Shown here in pieces: positions 26,625 through 40,300 of a DNA stretch of 64,000 bases. Position 1 is the stretch's first letter, and every line of letters starts with the position of its first letter. Under the pieces are notes generated by a model. It had not been told where the DNA came from. It saw nothing but the letters and a program-made list of their open reading frames with translations, and made no database searches. Origin of the DNA: Enoplosus armatus (taxonomy: Eukaryota > Chordata > Actinopteri > Centrarchiformes > Enoplosidae); the NCBI RefSeq assembly GCF_043641665.1, contig NC_092183.1:7294501-7358500 (forward strand), read 5' to 3'. The translations under genes and the position numbers were made by a program.

Positions 26625-27560
26625 GTTTAAGATGATTTATTATTCATGTAGCATGTTATCAGTTATCAGACCAAATTCCTGCTACACAATCTGTCAACTG
26701 AACTGCTGCCGCAAATCTTATATCCTCTGTAGTTTTGTTTTAGATCCACACAGTATGCCACCGTACTGCTGCTCAGTTTGCCTTGACATGCAGCTGTCTT
26801 GTGCGCAGATGCTCCAGACCTACATCACAGATTTTCAGTGAGTTGTTAGTGTTGGTTACATGCAGGGTGTGACTGGTTGCAAAGGGCTCTTCTTGGTGTA
26901 AAGTGGTTTACTTAATTTATGCTGGGTCAGAAGTAAAGGTCATACTTTTGAGATGAGAAGAAAAAGCCCGTTAAGGTCACACGCTAGCTTTCCAGATGCT
27001 AGAAAGTGTGATCAAACAGTTCCCAATTAGAACCATATAATTTGGTAACATTATGATATTAAAGATGGCAGCTTGGTTTTCCCAAGCAAAACTAACTTCA
27101 CAAGCAGCTGACCATAATTTGGGGTTCTGTTGCATTTATGCAAAGGGCTTATAGTGCAGGAGGAGGTTGTGTGCATGTGTGTGTGTGTGTGAGTGTGTGT
27201 GTGTGTGTGTGTGGTAGGGGTGGTGGGAGTTGCTGCAGAGACAGAGAAATATTCTGGAGAAGAAAATGGTTGGTAAGCATTCAAATATGCATTTCTTTGG
27301 TCCAGAAGCAACATGACTCAAGGATGAAAGGGCGCAGAGTAGGTAGGAACATGAGTGTGTCACAGGGGAGGCTTTTTGGCTTTTGGCTGAGGGAAAAAAA
27401 CCTTTTACATACATCATACAGACTGAATATACAACAGCAGTGACTGCTGTCAGTTGTCATGGTGACAAAGGAAAATAAACACAAAAACAAGGACAACAAC
27501 TTGTTACTGCTGAGAGAAAAAAAAGACAGATGGGATGAGAGCTCAGCATATGTGATGTGC
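26625..27560. other. Intergenic, no gene recognised
   Basis: Contains a (GT)n microsatellite at 27167-27213, which produces long His-Thr and Val-Cys frames on both strands. Nothing else was recognised. Confidence 0.6.
27167..27213. repeat. (GT)n microsatellite
   Basis: A TG/GT run broken by a 'gag' and a 'cat'. It causes the repeat-coded open frames between 27051 and 27443. Confidence 0.95.
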
Positions 27561-28197
27561 TTTAAAGGAATAATTTGACATTTTGAGAAATACATTTAAT
27601 TAGCTTTCTTGCTGAGAGTTAGATGAGAAGATTGATACCACTCTCATATCTGTTAAAGCCAGAAGCCGGTTAGCTTAGCGTAGCATAAAGACTGGGTCTG
27701 CCCCCACCAGCTCACTAATCAACTTGTTATCTCTCTCTTTAAAAAAAACAAAACATCCATATAAAAACCAAAGAGATCATTTGTCGTTTTTAGGGGGGTT
27801 ATGTGCCAAACTATTTCTTGGCTGGGCGCAGTTGCCAGGCAACCACCGGAGACGGCAGGAGGTTACCAAGAAATAGTCCATCATATAACCCCTCTAAATT
27901 GGCAAAATGTTGTTTTTACACTTCGGTTTTTGGATGAATAGTACAAAAAAGATATAACGTGGTAATTAGTGAGTTTTAGATGTGCTGGTTGGCAAATTTT
28001 GTAACATTCAGACAGAGCCAGGCTAGCTGATTCCCCCTTGTTTCCTGTCTTTATGCTAAGCTAAGCTAACCGGCTGCTGGCTCCAGCTTCATATTTACCA
28101 TACAGACATGAGAGCGGCATCGTTCTTCTCATCTAACTCTTGGCAAGAAAGCAAATTAGTGTATTTCCCGAAATGTCAAACTATTACTTCAATTCAC
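27561..28197. mobile_element. Palindromic MITE, near-complete, about 630 bp hairpin
   Basis: The left end 'aaaggaataatttgacattt' is mirrored by the right end 'aaatgtcaaactattacttc'. Mirrored pairs continue inward: 'gctttcttgctgagagttag' with 'ctaactcttggcaagaaagc', 'ggttagcttagcgtagcata' with 'tatgctaagctaagctaacc', and 'ggttatgtgccaaactattt' with 'aaatagtccatcatataacc'. The arms are roughly 280-300 bp around a loop near 27825-27865. This architecture and the end sequence are those of a very common percomorph MITE. There is no coding capacity. Confidence 0.85.
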
Positions 28198-30659
28198 AAT
28201 GGAGATTTCAGGGATGCAGTTTGTCTACAATATTACTTTTGAGTGTTTTTTGAAACAAGATAGTCACAAAGTACTTCAGAAAACAAATGGCACAAATCAT
28301 AAAAGATTGGTATAAAACAAGAAATAGTCCCCAAATCTATGGACTAACTTGAATTTTCCGTCATAAAAAGAGAGCTGACTTGAAAGGTTTACATACCATG
28401 ACTTATCCCAGCATCATCGAAGTAAAGAGCTGCAGCAGTGGGACCTTTTTTAACATGTGAATCGATACCTTAAAATGCATGTGTGGCGAGAGAAAGAAAA
28501 GTTTGCTCAGTTCACTGAAGCGTTGTGACCCTTCGAGGCCAGATTGCCAGTGAAGCATACAGGAAGGATCCAACGGGGCAAGAGGGAGCGAGGATTCACA
28601 GGGAGGCTGAGAGTCAGCAGCGGAGCTCAGTCCCCAGAGATTTCTGGCTGTCTCGCTCTGCCTGTTGACACTCTCCTACTCCATTGACTTTTTCATTAAC
28701 CCCTTATCAAAATGTTTTCCTCTCCCACACTCCACTGACATTAGCCCCCCCCCCCCCCACAAGATCCTGGTTCAGTTGTTCCACCTTGTGGTCAGATTTG
28801 ATATATGAGGGTGTCTTTACACCAACACAGATACAGTAGTTTTTGCCATCCTATTTCTTTGCTCTGGTAGTTTAATTTCTACTCTCCTTTTATCAGAGAT
28901 ATTTACAAATGTTATGATAATGAGTAAGTAAGGAGTGAGGGCCAGTGTTTGCATTGAAGTATGTGGCCATTTTTGTTATAGTTTGCATTTGCAATCGTCA
29001 ACGTTCCCTTAAAACATTACATTACAAAACATTACAAAAACCAAAACTCTGACACCCATCAAAAATAATAACAAAGAACTTTAATTACGTTTCTTTAACT
29101 GTGTCACTAACCCGAGTCTCAATGAGCATAAAATACAGACCGACACGAGAAACCAAACCTGTGAACATATTTTATTTGGTGCTGAAAAGTTCGAATTGGC
29201 CAAAATAACTGATGGCTTCTCACTTATTTTAATTACTTGCAACTTGTAAAGCAGCCAAAATCAATGTTTTCATTGGCCTGCATTCAGAGTTCAGAGCACT
29301 CGCAGCCTCTTCTACAACTGTAAGAACATCACTCTAACTTTAACCTTAGTACTAATGTTCCTACTGGAATTATTTGTGAGAAGTTTGTATGATTTAAATA
29401 GGTCATTTCCAAATACAACAGGGGACAGTTATAAGTACAGTAATATGTCTTATAGCCAGTATCAGGGCAGGAGTTTCTAAATCTTATACCTGTTAAGTAC
29501 TTCATGAATATTGAACCTTAGTAAGCAGAGTGATTAAAAACTTTTAAACAGTTAAAGCCACAACAAAAGTTTTAGTTTCTTTTAGCAAGTTTGTGGTATT
29601 TCCCCCCCCCCAAAATAAAATCCCTTGGCACTGATCTGTGCCAGGCCATTTTCCCAGCTGTTAAACTGCTGAAACACACTGCTCTCTACTATTTGTCTGT
29701 GCCTGATGTGCAGCTCCAGTACACAGTTATAGCACCCACTAGTGGTTTATGTAATAATCTGAGACTGAAAGTGGGAGTTGAGTGCTGTAATACAAATTGA
29801 AGTGGGCCAAGTATATTTCCACATTTGTAGCAGAAATAATGACAGCAGATGGAGAGAAAATCAAGAAATGCAGTGAAAGTGCATAACTGGAGCACTAGTA
29901 GTAATATGCACTTATTTGTGTGATCTCTTCTGCATGATTCATTGAGGTACTTAAGTATAATTGGAAAAATGTTCCTCTTACGATAAAAAGGAATAAAAGA
30001 CAGACAGACTCCTATTACTGTTTTAAATATGTAAGCCAGAGTAGACAGAGTATTAGAATTCAAAAGGTCACTCATGCTGTAGTGTAATGGTGCAGACAGC
30101 AAACGTAAATTGGTCTCCGAGTTCAGTAAGCATGTAATACTGAGAATGGTCTCAGAGTTCAGTAAGCATATAATAAGGGGAAGCATCAGGTGTTTACTCT
30201 CCAGCACATCACTTATTTCCCTCCTAAGTGATAATGCACTTGTGGAAGAAGGCGATAAGGATCCATTTCTTACGCCAGCAGAACACCTTTCTGGCACTCA
30301 TCTCACCAACTCCCACTACCAAGTGTTTCCAGTCTAAAACTATCTTATTATTTCAACTTTGGATCTTGAACTTGTGAGTTAAGTTGTGGCTTGAAAAACA
30401 CTACATCTGATAAGTAATGTAGAACAAGTAAATGTATGGTTATATGTTCTACTTTGCAGTAATTGTCGCTCGTTATAGTCTCAATTTCAGTACATATCAA
30501 CTTTGTCAGCAGCACGATTACTTTGATGTAATTATTTTATGCTTTTCATGCTCATCAACTGTCTTTTTTCCCACTTTCTGACAGAGCTGTTTGCAGCAGC
30601 ACAATTAAGAAGATAATTCTAAAGAAAGAAAAGGCCAATCTTACAAAAAGCATAACGCA
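28198..30659. other. Intergenic, 3' of tars1
   Basis: Contains a C14 run (28745-28758), a C run near 29603-29612, a 36 bp tandem duplication (30111-30177) and a complex island at about 28500-28690. A 202-codon minus-strand frame (30297-29689) has no recognisable domain and is not called as a gene. Confidence 0.5.
30111..30177 (+). repeat. Imperfect 36 bp tandem duplication
   Basis: 'tggtctccgagttcagtaag' recurs 36 bases later as 'tggtctcagagttcagtaag', each followed by cat(g/a)ta. Two units only. Confidence 0.85.
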
Positions 30660-31165
30660 CAGATTAAGAATAGATTGTTTAATTATCAAAATTGTAACTC
30701 ATGTACAATTCTCTGAAGAAAGAATGACTGTTACAAACTGTTAAGACAGTATTACAAACCATTTCCCCTGTTTTAAACCAGTTTTGAGAGCAGTTTTATG
30801 GTACAATATATTCATCATACAAAGTTGTTCAAAGACATAATCACATCAGAGTCTCACTAGCTGTATTTCCGTATAAACAGAAGGGATGAGGACAATTATA
30901 CTTCATTCCATGAGTACAGCAACCCACGTACTCAACAACCAAAAATATAGTGATACAGTAAAGAGGCGGAGGACACCAGAAAAAAGACAATTGTTGAATC
31001 TGAGAAATGTCATTTCAAGGGGACGAAAAGCAGAGACTAGGCAACAATGTGAAAGTAGTTTTATCCCTCATCAGAACTGATTTCCACCACATGGCCCTTT
31101 AGAGTTACCAGACTTGAGGTACTGTTGAGAGAAGGACGAGTTGATAGCTGCGAGTTGGAGAAAGC
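30660..31165 (-). other. tars1: tars1 3' untranslated region (inferred)
   Basis: No AATAAA was seen on the minus strand just after the stop. The nearest variant signal is ATTAAA at 30683-30678, giving a 3' UTR near 0.5 kb. The exact cleavage site is inferred. Confidence 0.4.
30678..30683 (-). terminator. Candidate polyadenylation hexamer ATTAAA for tars1
   Basis: Reads ATTAAA on the minus strand about 480 bases after the tars1 stop. It is the commonest natural variant of AATAAA. Six-base matches arise often by chance in AT-rich DNA, so the assignment is tentative. Confidence 0.3.
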
Positions 31166-31314
31166 TCAGAAGTCCTCTTCTGCGTTTTGACTCTTGGTGG
31201 TCTTCAGCTGTTTCAGACGCTCGATGCACTCCTCCACAGTGCGCTCGCCATGGACTTTGTTATCCCGGGTGCGTACATTCACGGTGTTACTGGTCTTCTC
31301 CTTCTCTCCCACCA
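31166..31314 (-). CDS. tars1: tars1 coding exon 19 (residues 675-722 and stop)
   Basis: Encodes [20 protein letters not shown] then [17 protein letters not shown] and the acidic C-terminus NAEEDF before TGA at 31168-31166. The acceptor is ttggtaaag|TGG. The C-terminus resembles TARS1 (ending EEEF) rather than TARS3. Confidence 0.95.
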
Positions 31315-34300
31315 CTTTACCAAGCAGGGAAACATGCAAAGAGGACAAAAGAAATCAATATCTAGATGGACAGCAAGACAGAGATAACAAAGATAAAGGG
31401 CGTGTGTTGCCACTGACCCAGGATGAAGTTGTACTGCGCCAACTGTGCGTTTCTGATCTTTTTGTTCAGAGTGCAGCCGGGGTCGAGATCCACGTCAGCC
31501 ATGAAGCCGCTGTTGTGGAATTCCTGCTTCACCTGCCACATTAATCAGTGAAACAACCAACAGTTAAAAACGCTTAAGGCCAAGCCAGCATGTCATAAAA
31601 GCTTATTAATTTTAATTATTTTAATAGACTTCTACAAATGTTATGTTTTTCAAATCTGGACTAACACATTTTGGACAAGTTGTCAATTTGGCTGTAATGA
31701 AGATTATACTTCTGCATCCATTATTATCACAGTGTGTTTACAGTTACATGGATATCAGGACTGTACAGCTGTTTATTTTACAAATGGGCTTTTTGTGCAA
31801 GTAACAATGTGTTCAACACAAAGCAATTATCAAATTCATATTCCACACACTTTAAAAGGAAAACTTTTATTTTATTACAAGTTGGGTTTAATTTTTGTAG
31901 TTGTAATAACATTAATAAACATTGCTAAAAAAAAAAAAAAAAAAAAAAGGTGCAACGGGGCAACAAACAGGGGCAGTCAGACAACCAGACAGGATTGAAA
32001 CAAGCCAACAGGTCAAATGTGTTTTGGTAATAACTGTATCACTTGCCTTTGTTATCTCTTCCAGTCTGTTCTAAAAATCCATTGCAGATTACCGACCACA
32101 CCCCCAGATGTAAATTGCTTTGGTGAGTACACTGTTATCATAACTAATAGCTATGAAAATAAAAGCAAAGTTGTGTTAAACTGTTCCTTTGTCTTTTTAA
32201 AGATGCAGGAACATGAACTTCAGAAGTAGTGACAGTATTTTATGTGGTTTTGATCAGCCATCTAATTCAAGTTCAATACTTTATGGCCATGTCAACAAGC
32301 ATAAAACATCAGCAGCACAGGATTCCAGCCTGTGTGTGCATCAGTGATAAAATGCAGGCTACACAAATCAAAACACAGACGGCTTAGTGTCGAATCAAAG
32401 GGCCTGAGAGCTTCGGGGTAATGTTTGTGCCGTCTTTGAAGGGAGAATATGGACTAAAGTAGCTGTGGTCAGTGGTTACCTTCTGAGCGTACTCCTCACA
32501 GGTCGGTCCCACAGGTACAACCATCACTTGATGAGGAGAGAGCCACAGGGGCCTGAAACGACAGGACACACTTGCATTTGACTGGCTTGCAGAGAAGCAG
32601 GCCTGGTACATTCTGCAAGGTACCTGAGCAAATATTTACATCCCCACAGAGTTTATTTTTTTATTTCTGTCCAGTCAATCTGAAAACCATTAACAGTGCT
32701 CAGGAAGAAATGCATCCTAATGACAAGTCAACCTTTTAAAAATGGATTGTTTACAAACCATTTGCCTCCGTAGTTTTCAGTCAGGATAGCGATCATCCTC
32801 TCTACTGATCCCAGGACAGCTCTGTGGATGATCACTGGTCTCTTCTTGTCGTCACCATCATGGCTACAAAATAATTTTGAGAAAAAAAGAAATGAGGAAC
32901 TCCCGCAAAGAGAGTAATCCAAAAGGAAAACAATACCGATCATCTGGAGAAATTAGTATTTTCTTAGTATTAAGACAGCGAGGCTGGATAAAACAGTTGT
33001 AAAAACAGTTTTACAACATTTTCTTAAATATGTATAGCCTGTGGGGTAGCTACAAAAGCCTTGGTGCATCATATAGTTTAATTCAAGCCAATCCTATTTT
33101 CACATCAGCACTTAATCATATCCCAAAATATTGATTCCTCCAATATTTTTATATGAAACTTCTACCTTTGATTAGGTTAACTGTACTACAATATATTTAA
33201 GTCTATAATATACAAGAGCATTTGCAGCAACAAAAAAATAAAATTCTATTCTTCTGCCATTTTACTTTAATGTGAATTTTTTTTAAAAAGCCTTAGAAGA
33301 GTTACCTGACAAAGGTGAGATTAAAGCGGATCGGGAGCTGGAAGTCAAGCTGAATTGTGGCGCACTGATGGTACCGACCGATGGCATCCTTGATCTGAAT
33401 GTCAATCTGCAAGGAAAGGACACAAATGATCAGCAGTGGCCCTCCAGCTGTTTCACAGTTAAAGTATATCACTACTGCAGCGCACGGCTCACCTTTGGTC
33501 CATAAAAAGCTCCATCACCAGGGTTGAGAACCCATTTCTCCCCAAAGTCATTCAAGCTGTTCTCCAGTTGCTGTAAAAACATACAATTACTGCTTTGTTA
33601 CAATGTCAACGGCTGACCAACATGCAAGTAAACAGTGGTGTTAAGCAAAGCTGTATATTCAGACCTGACATTTACTTCATCTGGAACTAATCACTGAACT
33701 AAGAAATGTTAACGTCCCAATAATATTTTATGGTTGCTTGTGGGAGTTAATGAGGTGACGGAAACATGCAGCAAGTTCTGCTCCACTCACTATGCCAAGT
33801 TTACAAGTCCGGTTTTTGTGTATATCATTTTCCACTTTGTGCATGCAAACATTAATCATAAAGAGTCAGTGCTGAATTTAGGAAATGTTTCCCCCTAGAG
33901 AAAAGTCTCCTGATAGGTCAACCAAACAGCTGTACAACTTAGAAGCTATTATAATTGTCTTCTTTTTTCCCCACAGCTCCACATATTATACTGATCACAC
34001 TCATTCCCCTTATTTTGAGAACTGCGACTAACTGAGAGGTATATCATCATTAACACATGAGGTCAGTAAGAAGCAGAACAACTGTAGTCTTTAAGTTCTA
34101 CAGTCTATTCTGTCCATCAGCAGACTACAAAGTGTTTAATATTTTAATAACAATTAATGTAGCTACAGGATTGGTTGTTGATAAAAAATATGTTAAAAAT
34201 AACTTCCGCTATCATCAGTAATGTTGTAAAGCTTCAAGCGGGCAAAAGACACGCTTAAAATGAAGTTTAAATGAAGCACTGAGGACAGAACAATGACACC

Positions 34301-37300
34301 TGTAATTGTAAACCAGGGAGAGAAATTAAAAGGAGTTCTTTAAACAAAAAGAAACACTTAGGATTAAATACCTGTATCTGCATTATATCCGGCTCACATT
34401 TTACCTTACTTATTGAGTCGTCATATATTAAAATATGAATGTGATTTGTTGGAGCCTAAGATCAAGTGGGTCGTGGGTTGTTTGTTGACAGAACAGAGCA
34501 TGCACTTTCAAACTCCACAACATTTTGACACCAAGCAGCCCATAGTAGATTAAGATGAGATAAGATTACACAAACCAAACCTAATCACCAAAAAAAAACA
34601 AAAAACTGATGTTCATCTACGTGCTTGCAATGTGCACTGCTGATGTAATACTTCACTGGTGAAATAAAGATATACCTTTAACAATAAGATAAAGAGGAAA
34701 ACAAATGTGAAGACTAATCTCACCCTGCTGTAAAAGTCAACGCATGCTGTGTCTGTCTGTCAACAGACACCTTTTCATCCATTCAGAGCCTGCCAGTAAA
34801 GGCTTACCAGACTAATAAAGACTTTGTATGTGCTTCACATACTTGTGCTACTGAAAAACAATACAGTATACTTGTAGCACCTTTATCCACCAACTGTCAT
34901 TTAGTGTTGATTTTACAGATTCATCTGTCAGACATGAAGTTGTCCCAAGGGAGACCGTCACTGTGTTTCATCTAACACTGAAAGCACCAAGCAATAAAGA
35001 CAAATTATCACCCAGTTTAACCCACTCACTTGAACAAGCTCAGCTTGAACAAAGTAATAACATTACCTGCTCTCTCCCAGAGCAACTTAGAGCTGAACTC
35101 AAGATGTAGAATATAGAGCTGGTCCACAGAGAGTGAATTTGATTTGACAGCAAAGGCTGACAATGATAGAACTGATGCAGATTCTCTGGAGATGAACAAG
35201 CATTTTCTGCTTCAGATCAGATAGCAGTTCTACAGAATAAAACTCATTCATTAAAATATAAATGTTCTCTGGGTCTACAAATCACACTCTTCCATTTGCT
35301 GTCTGTGAAGTGGCTCCAGAATTTCCATCTTGATAATATCACAGATCAGCATCTTAATTCTCCAGTGAGACTTTGTGAGAGTGCTGTTCACATTTTCAAC
35401 CATACGAGAGAAACAAAAGGCCTGATTACCTTTTCTGCTTGGTTCCAGACGTCCGGGTCCCCCAGGAACTTCTCTGGTCTTGTGGACAGGTTGAGTTTGA
35501 AGCTGAAACCAAACACTTCATACACTGTCCGCAGGAAGTCCAGGCAGCCCTTGATCTCCTCCTCAATCTGGGGTCAAAAACAGAATGCAACAGAATTTGC
35601 ATCATCCATCTGGACATGGCTGCAAGTTTAATTTCTGGTGTAATGACTGAATTATATGATGTAATCAGAAGAATATGGGGATAAACTGCTCATCTTACAG
35701 GAGATAATATATCGCGATTGATATAAAACACAGAGAGACAAAATGTTGAAAAGAATCGCCTCTATGATAAAGGGAAAAGTCTCTTGCCCAAGTCCTAAAT
35801 GTCAGCTACCATCTGCCGACACCGATTATAAACTTCATGACAAGTGAAAGAACATATCCTCTCCTCTGCAGTCTGCTTAAATTTGGTAAGTCACAAAAGA
35901 CAGTAACAGTACACAGCATCAAACTGCTGCAGTGAAAAAAAGTGAAATAATTTGTGTACAAAGTGCAATCAAATAATTAACCATCCAATTCACTGCTATT
36001 ACTGATAAAGAGAAAACAAAATCAGTGGGATATTGGCTGCAAGTTGTTGTGTTACTACATTTGAATAAACTAATTAAGAAATCTCTTCGCTCTTCCAAAA
36101 TCCTGTTTGTGTGCATCAGTATTGGCAGTGCTCCACTTTGGCGAAAGGACTTAACATGCAAGTTGCTACACCCGGCTGCAGCAGCCTGTGGAGTCCTCTC
36201 ACTTTACCTGCGAATGTGACAGATTGTTCACTGACAACATTACCTGAATGTTTTCAATTGAACTGTGCCAGCAAGACACTGATTCACAGAGAGACTTCAA
36301 AACTGGGCCTCTTTCAAACAGGTATAATAACAAGTGGAAACATTTATTAAAGGTACTGCCAGAGAAATGTGAGAGTGGTATGAATTAAATCCAGTCTTAA
36401 AGAGTACTGCACCAATTCAGCATTATACTCCTATAACGCTGTCAGACTCATGATGGACAGTTTTTTTAAAGTATCAAAATGAATGCAGTAGAATGTAACC
36501 TTGGAAAAAAAAAAATTCCCCCAGGGGATCAATAAAGTATTTCTGATTCTGATTCAGATTGAGCCACTAGCCTCAAGCTAGGTAACCTCACTTCTTTCTG
36601 ACTCCACACCCCCATATTATTGTCATTTTCAAACTTGAGCCCCGACCAACGCAGCCTCAAGTAACGCCGCAATTGAGACAATTTATCAGTCTTCACACTG
36701 CTCCCTCTGGAGCCACAAAAGGCTTTATACAACTTTTGTTCACATACACAGCACTAGTCTCCGAGATTTGTAAACAGACTTTGATGAGTAAATTGGTGGA
36801 GTGTTCATCAGACTTCAATGAAGTGTGGGTTTTGGGTGAATTTGGCTGAGTAATGTCAATGCATCAGTGCGGGCCTCACCTGGTCCATGGAGCAGAAGAT
36901 ATGAGCATCATCCTGCTGGAAGCGGCGGACACGGGTGAGACCCGTCAGGGCTCCTGACAGCTCGTTCCTGTGCAGGACACCAAAGTCGGCCATGCGAAGG
37001 GGCAACTCTCTCCAAGAGCGCGGCCGGTGATCAAACATCAGACTGGAGCCAAACAGACAGACCATGTGGAAAATACACAAATTACATCTGCCAACTTCAA
37101 CAAAGCGTCACCGCAATAACTGAAAATTGCTCTACTGCTTCAATACTACTATGAAAGACAATCAATATTTGATTTAACCAACATCCAACACAAAATGTGT
37201 TTGCAAATTCCATATCAGTATGATCTCCAGAGGGGCTTCCCAAGTGGATATCACAAAGAGTGTAACAGTAAAAGGGAGATAAAAGATTTGAATACAAAGA

Positions 37301-40300
37301 GTTGCAGTCTGGCTCTTTACACTGCAATGCAGCATTCAGCAGTAAATTGAACTGGGTCATTCAACAACTGAAAACATGGCAAGAGCATCAGTCCATTACA
37401 AGTTGAGCTGAACTGGATGATAAACTATCGTAGCAGTGAAATATGAGGCTATTTCACAAAGACTGAGTCCACTACTGAAAACAAAACCCCTGTGCAAACT
37501 CTTATGCAGCTATTCAAGCATGGTAAAACATTGCTTAATGGTTGTCCCTGTTTGCCACAGTACTGTGGTAAAATCATTTGTTGTTGATGATGTTAAACTA
37601 AATATTGTAACAAGGTTAAACATTTTGAATTGAGACAACAGTACTCTGAGCTCACTTAATGCTCCAAACACATTTAATGCTGGAAAAGGACAAACAGCCC
37701 CACCTCCAACAAACAGTTATTTTTCTAATTAGAGAAAGAAACCAACTAAAAATATCTATTTCACACTAGAGACACTAGAGACTTGATACACAGTGTGAGA
37801 CAGAAGTGGGTGTGTTTTTCTTTACACTTAATGTTCATTCTTTTCTAGTTCCTTGCTGAAATGAAAACTTTCAAACAACTGTGAATGTGAGGAAATAGAG
37901 GCCTCACCAGTGTCCTGGGCAGTTCATGGGTTTGAGGGCAAAGGTCTCCTTCTCTGCCTCGAAGGAGAACATGTTCTCGCTGTAGTGCTGCCAGTGGCCA
38001 GAAGTCTGCCACAGCTTACTGTTGTAGATGTTGGGCGTCACCACTTCCTGGAAACCCCTCTTCCTGTACTCACTCTGCCAAAGACAGAACAAGGTTTACT
38101 CACAAAGAAGATTATAATGACACCATTCTGAGTTGCTGGCACCTCAAGCAACTAAGCTTCATAATGCTCAATACACATCACAACTACAAACAACTGGTTA
38201 AAAACAGTTTCTGTCAACACCTGGGGACTCACTGATAAATAGTCCATATCCTCTAAAACACACATAGCTCTGCAAGCAAAGGCTTAGATTTTTAAAAAGC
38301 AAACTACCTCTACAAATTGTTTATACATATTCACATCACAGTTTGTTTACACATTAGGAAGGGGATTTGGGGTAAACTGACAAGAAAAGATGCTTTAATG
38401 CACCTTGGGTTGACCTGTTATCTGTTGATAGCTGAAAGTGTTAATGAAATAAAAGGGTCATTTATTTTAAATCCCGACAGTCATATGCCCTACAAATATT
38501 CAGATGTTGTAGGTGTTTTGTAGCTTGTTAAGGCAGAGCGGTCTTACAAACACATCTCGTTACTCAGAATCTCATCAGTCAGAAATCTGTTTTACCACAT
38601 TAAAGCGAAATTACTTTGTGACTGCACTTACTGAAAACCAAGAAAGTGAATGTTTTAAATCTGATTGATTTTGTGGCTCTTTATAATGGAGCAGGTGCAA
38701 TGGAGCTTTTCTTCAAAGCTGTCAGTCACGTCTGTTTTACACATTTCAATTTATTCCAAATAATTGGCTACCAATAAGAAGCTATTTTGAGATTCATAAA
38801 CAACTTTGAGTTCAAGGGCAGACTTCACACTGAGCAAAGTTCTTCTATTACCTGGATAAAAATGAGAAATGTTGTATTGAGTAAGCATAAATTAGTGAAC
38901 ATCTATTTACAGCATTATTGTTATCGGAAGGAATGGACATGAATTAGGATTTTAATTTAGTGACTCATTCACTTTGTCTTCTTCTTATGTCTTAAAGTTG
39001 TGAGTGTAATCACAGCTATTATCCACTGCATGTCTGATAGCTTTGACTTACTCTGATGAACGCAATCAGGGTGTTGTAGATGAAGGCTCCCTTAGGCAGG
39101 AAGAAGCAGCTCCCTGGACTCAGGTCATGGAAGAAGAACAGGTCCTGCTCCTAAATAATAATACATTTCAAAAAAGGGTTTGTTAGTTGTGATTAAAAAG
39201 AAAAGGGCCACCACTCAGGCCAAACTGGTTTCAATTTGAAATAATGCCACAGCTCATCACATATGTAACTAGGGCTTGTCTGACAATGAACTCCGTCTCC
39301 TGCTCAGCTCGGTTTTCTACACCTGTTATTATACTGGATGAATGACAATAACAACACACACCATGAACTGTCAAAATCCCTGTCAACAGTGAAGTCATAG
39401 ATTGTTTTCTGGCAATAAAGACAGCCTCACAGTTTAACAAAACTGTTTCAAAGATTGTGAAGTACATCTAATTGAATGCTGCCTTATGCACCGAGTTAAT
39501 TTCACCATCACTCACAGCTGAAAATGGGTCATTGGTAAATTTTTTATCATGCCATTCCCAGTATTTCTTTCTATATTTATATGTAAATTAACAATATATG
39601 TAAATTACCAACTTTCTAACAAGTGACAATTTCTGAAGTGTTTGCCGTCAACATTTAAAAAAGAAACGTTTTTCTTGTTGTAGGATAATGGTTCTTTACC
39701 AGAAATGTACTGCATGCAAATGCAGGAGAACTATATTCTCACACAGAAATTCAGCTTGGCTTTGATCAGACCTACAGACAACATATTCAGACACAAACCA
39801 GATCCTGACTCTTACGCTTTAGAAGTATTCTACCTGTATTTCATAAAATATTTGATTTGAGTGGGATCATCTCTGCAACTGTGCAGTCAAATCACAGCTT
39901 CATAAGCTAAACAGACAAATAAAACCTGTAACCTGTAAAACCTGTAAAATTGCTATGGACAAGAACTCTTTTGCTAACTGACAGCTTCTTTACATTTCAG
40001 TTCATACCCGGCCTAGTTTGCGATGATCTCTGTTCTTGGCTTCCTCCTGAAACTTCTCCCACTCTTTGAGCATTTTGGGGTCAGGGAAGGAGATTCCATA
40101 GATCCTCTGGAGGGTTTCCATGTCCGCCTTTCCCTCCCAGTAGGTAGACGAATTCTAACACACCACAAAAGGAGTATGTTAGCTTTCATCATTCTTTTGG
40201 GTCCATCAAATCCCTTGAGAATAAAACATAAAAGGTAACTCTGCTCTAAAAATGGGGACAAATGTGTTTACTGCCAGACATTCGGGGCACAGACTACAGT

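Noticed and set aside
27051..27443. Open frames of 87-101 codons on both strands
   Set aside because: They depend on the (GT)n microsatellite. No domain, and both strands are open at once.
31141..31544. Plus-strand frames opposite tars1 exons 18-19
   Set aside because: Antisense shadows of the real exons.
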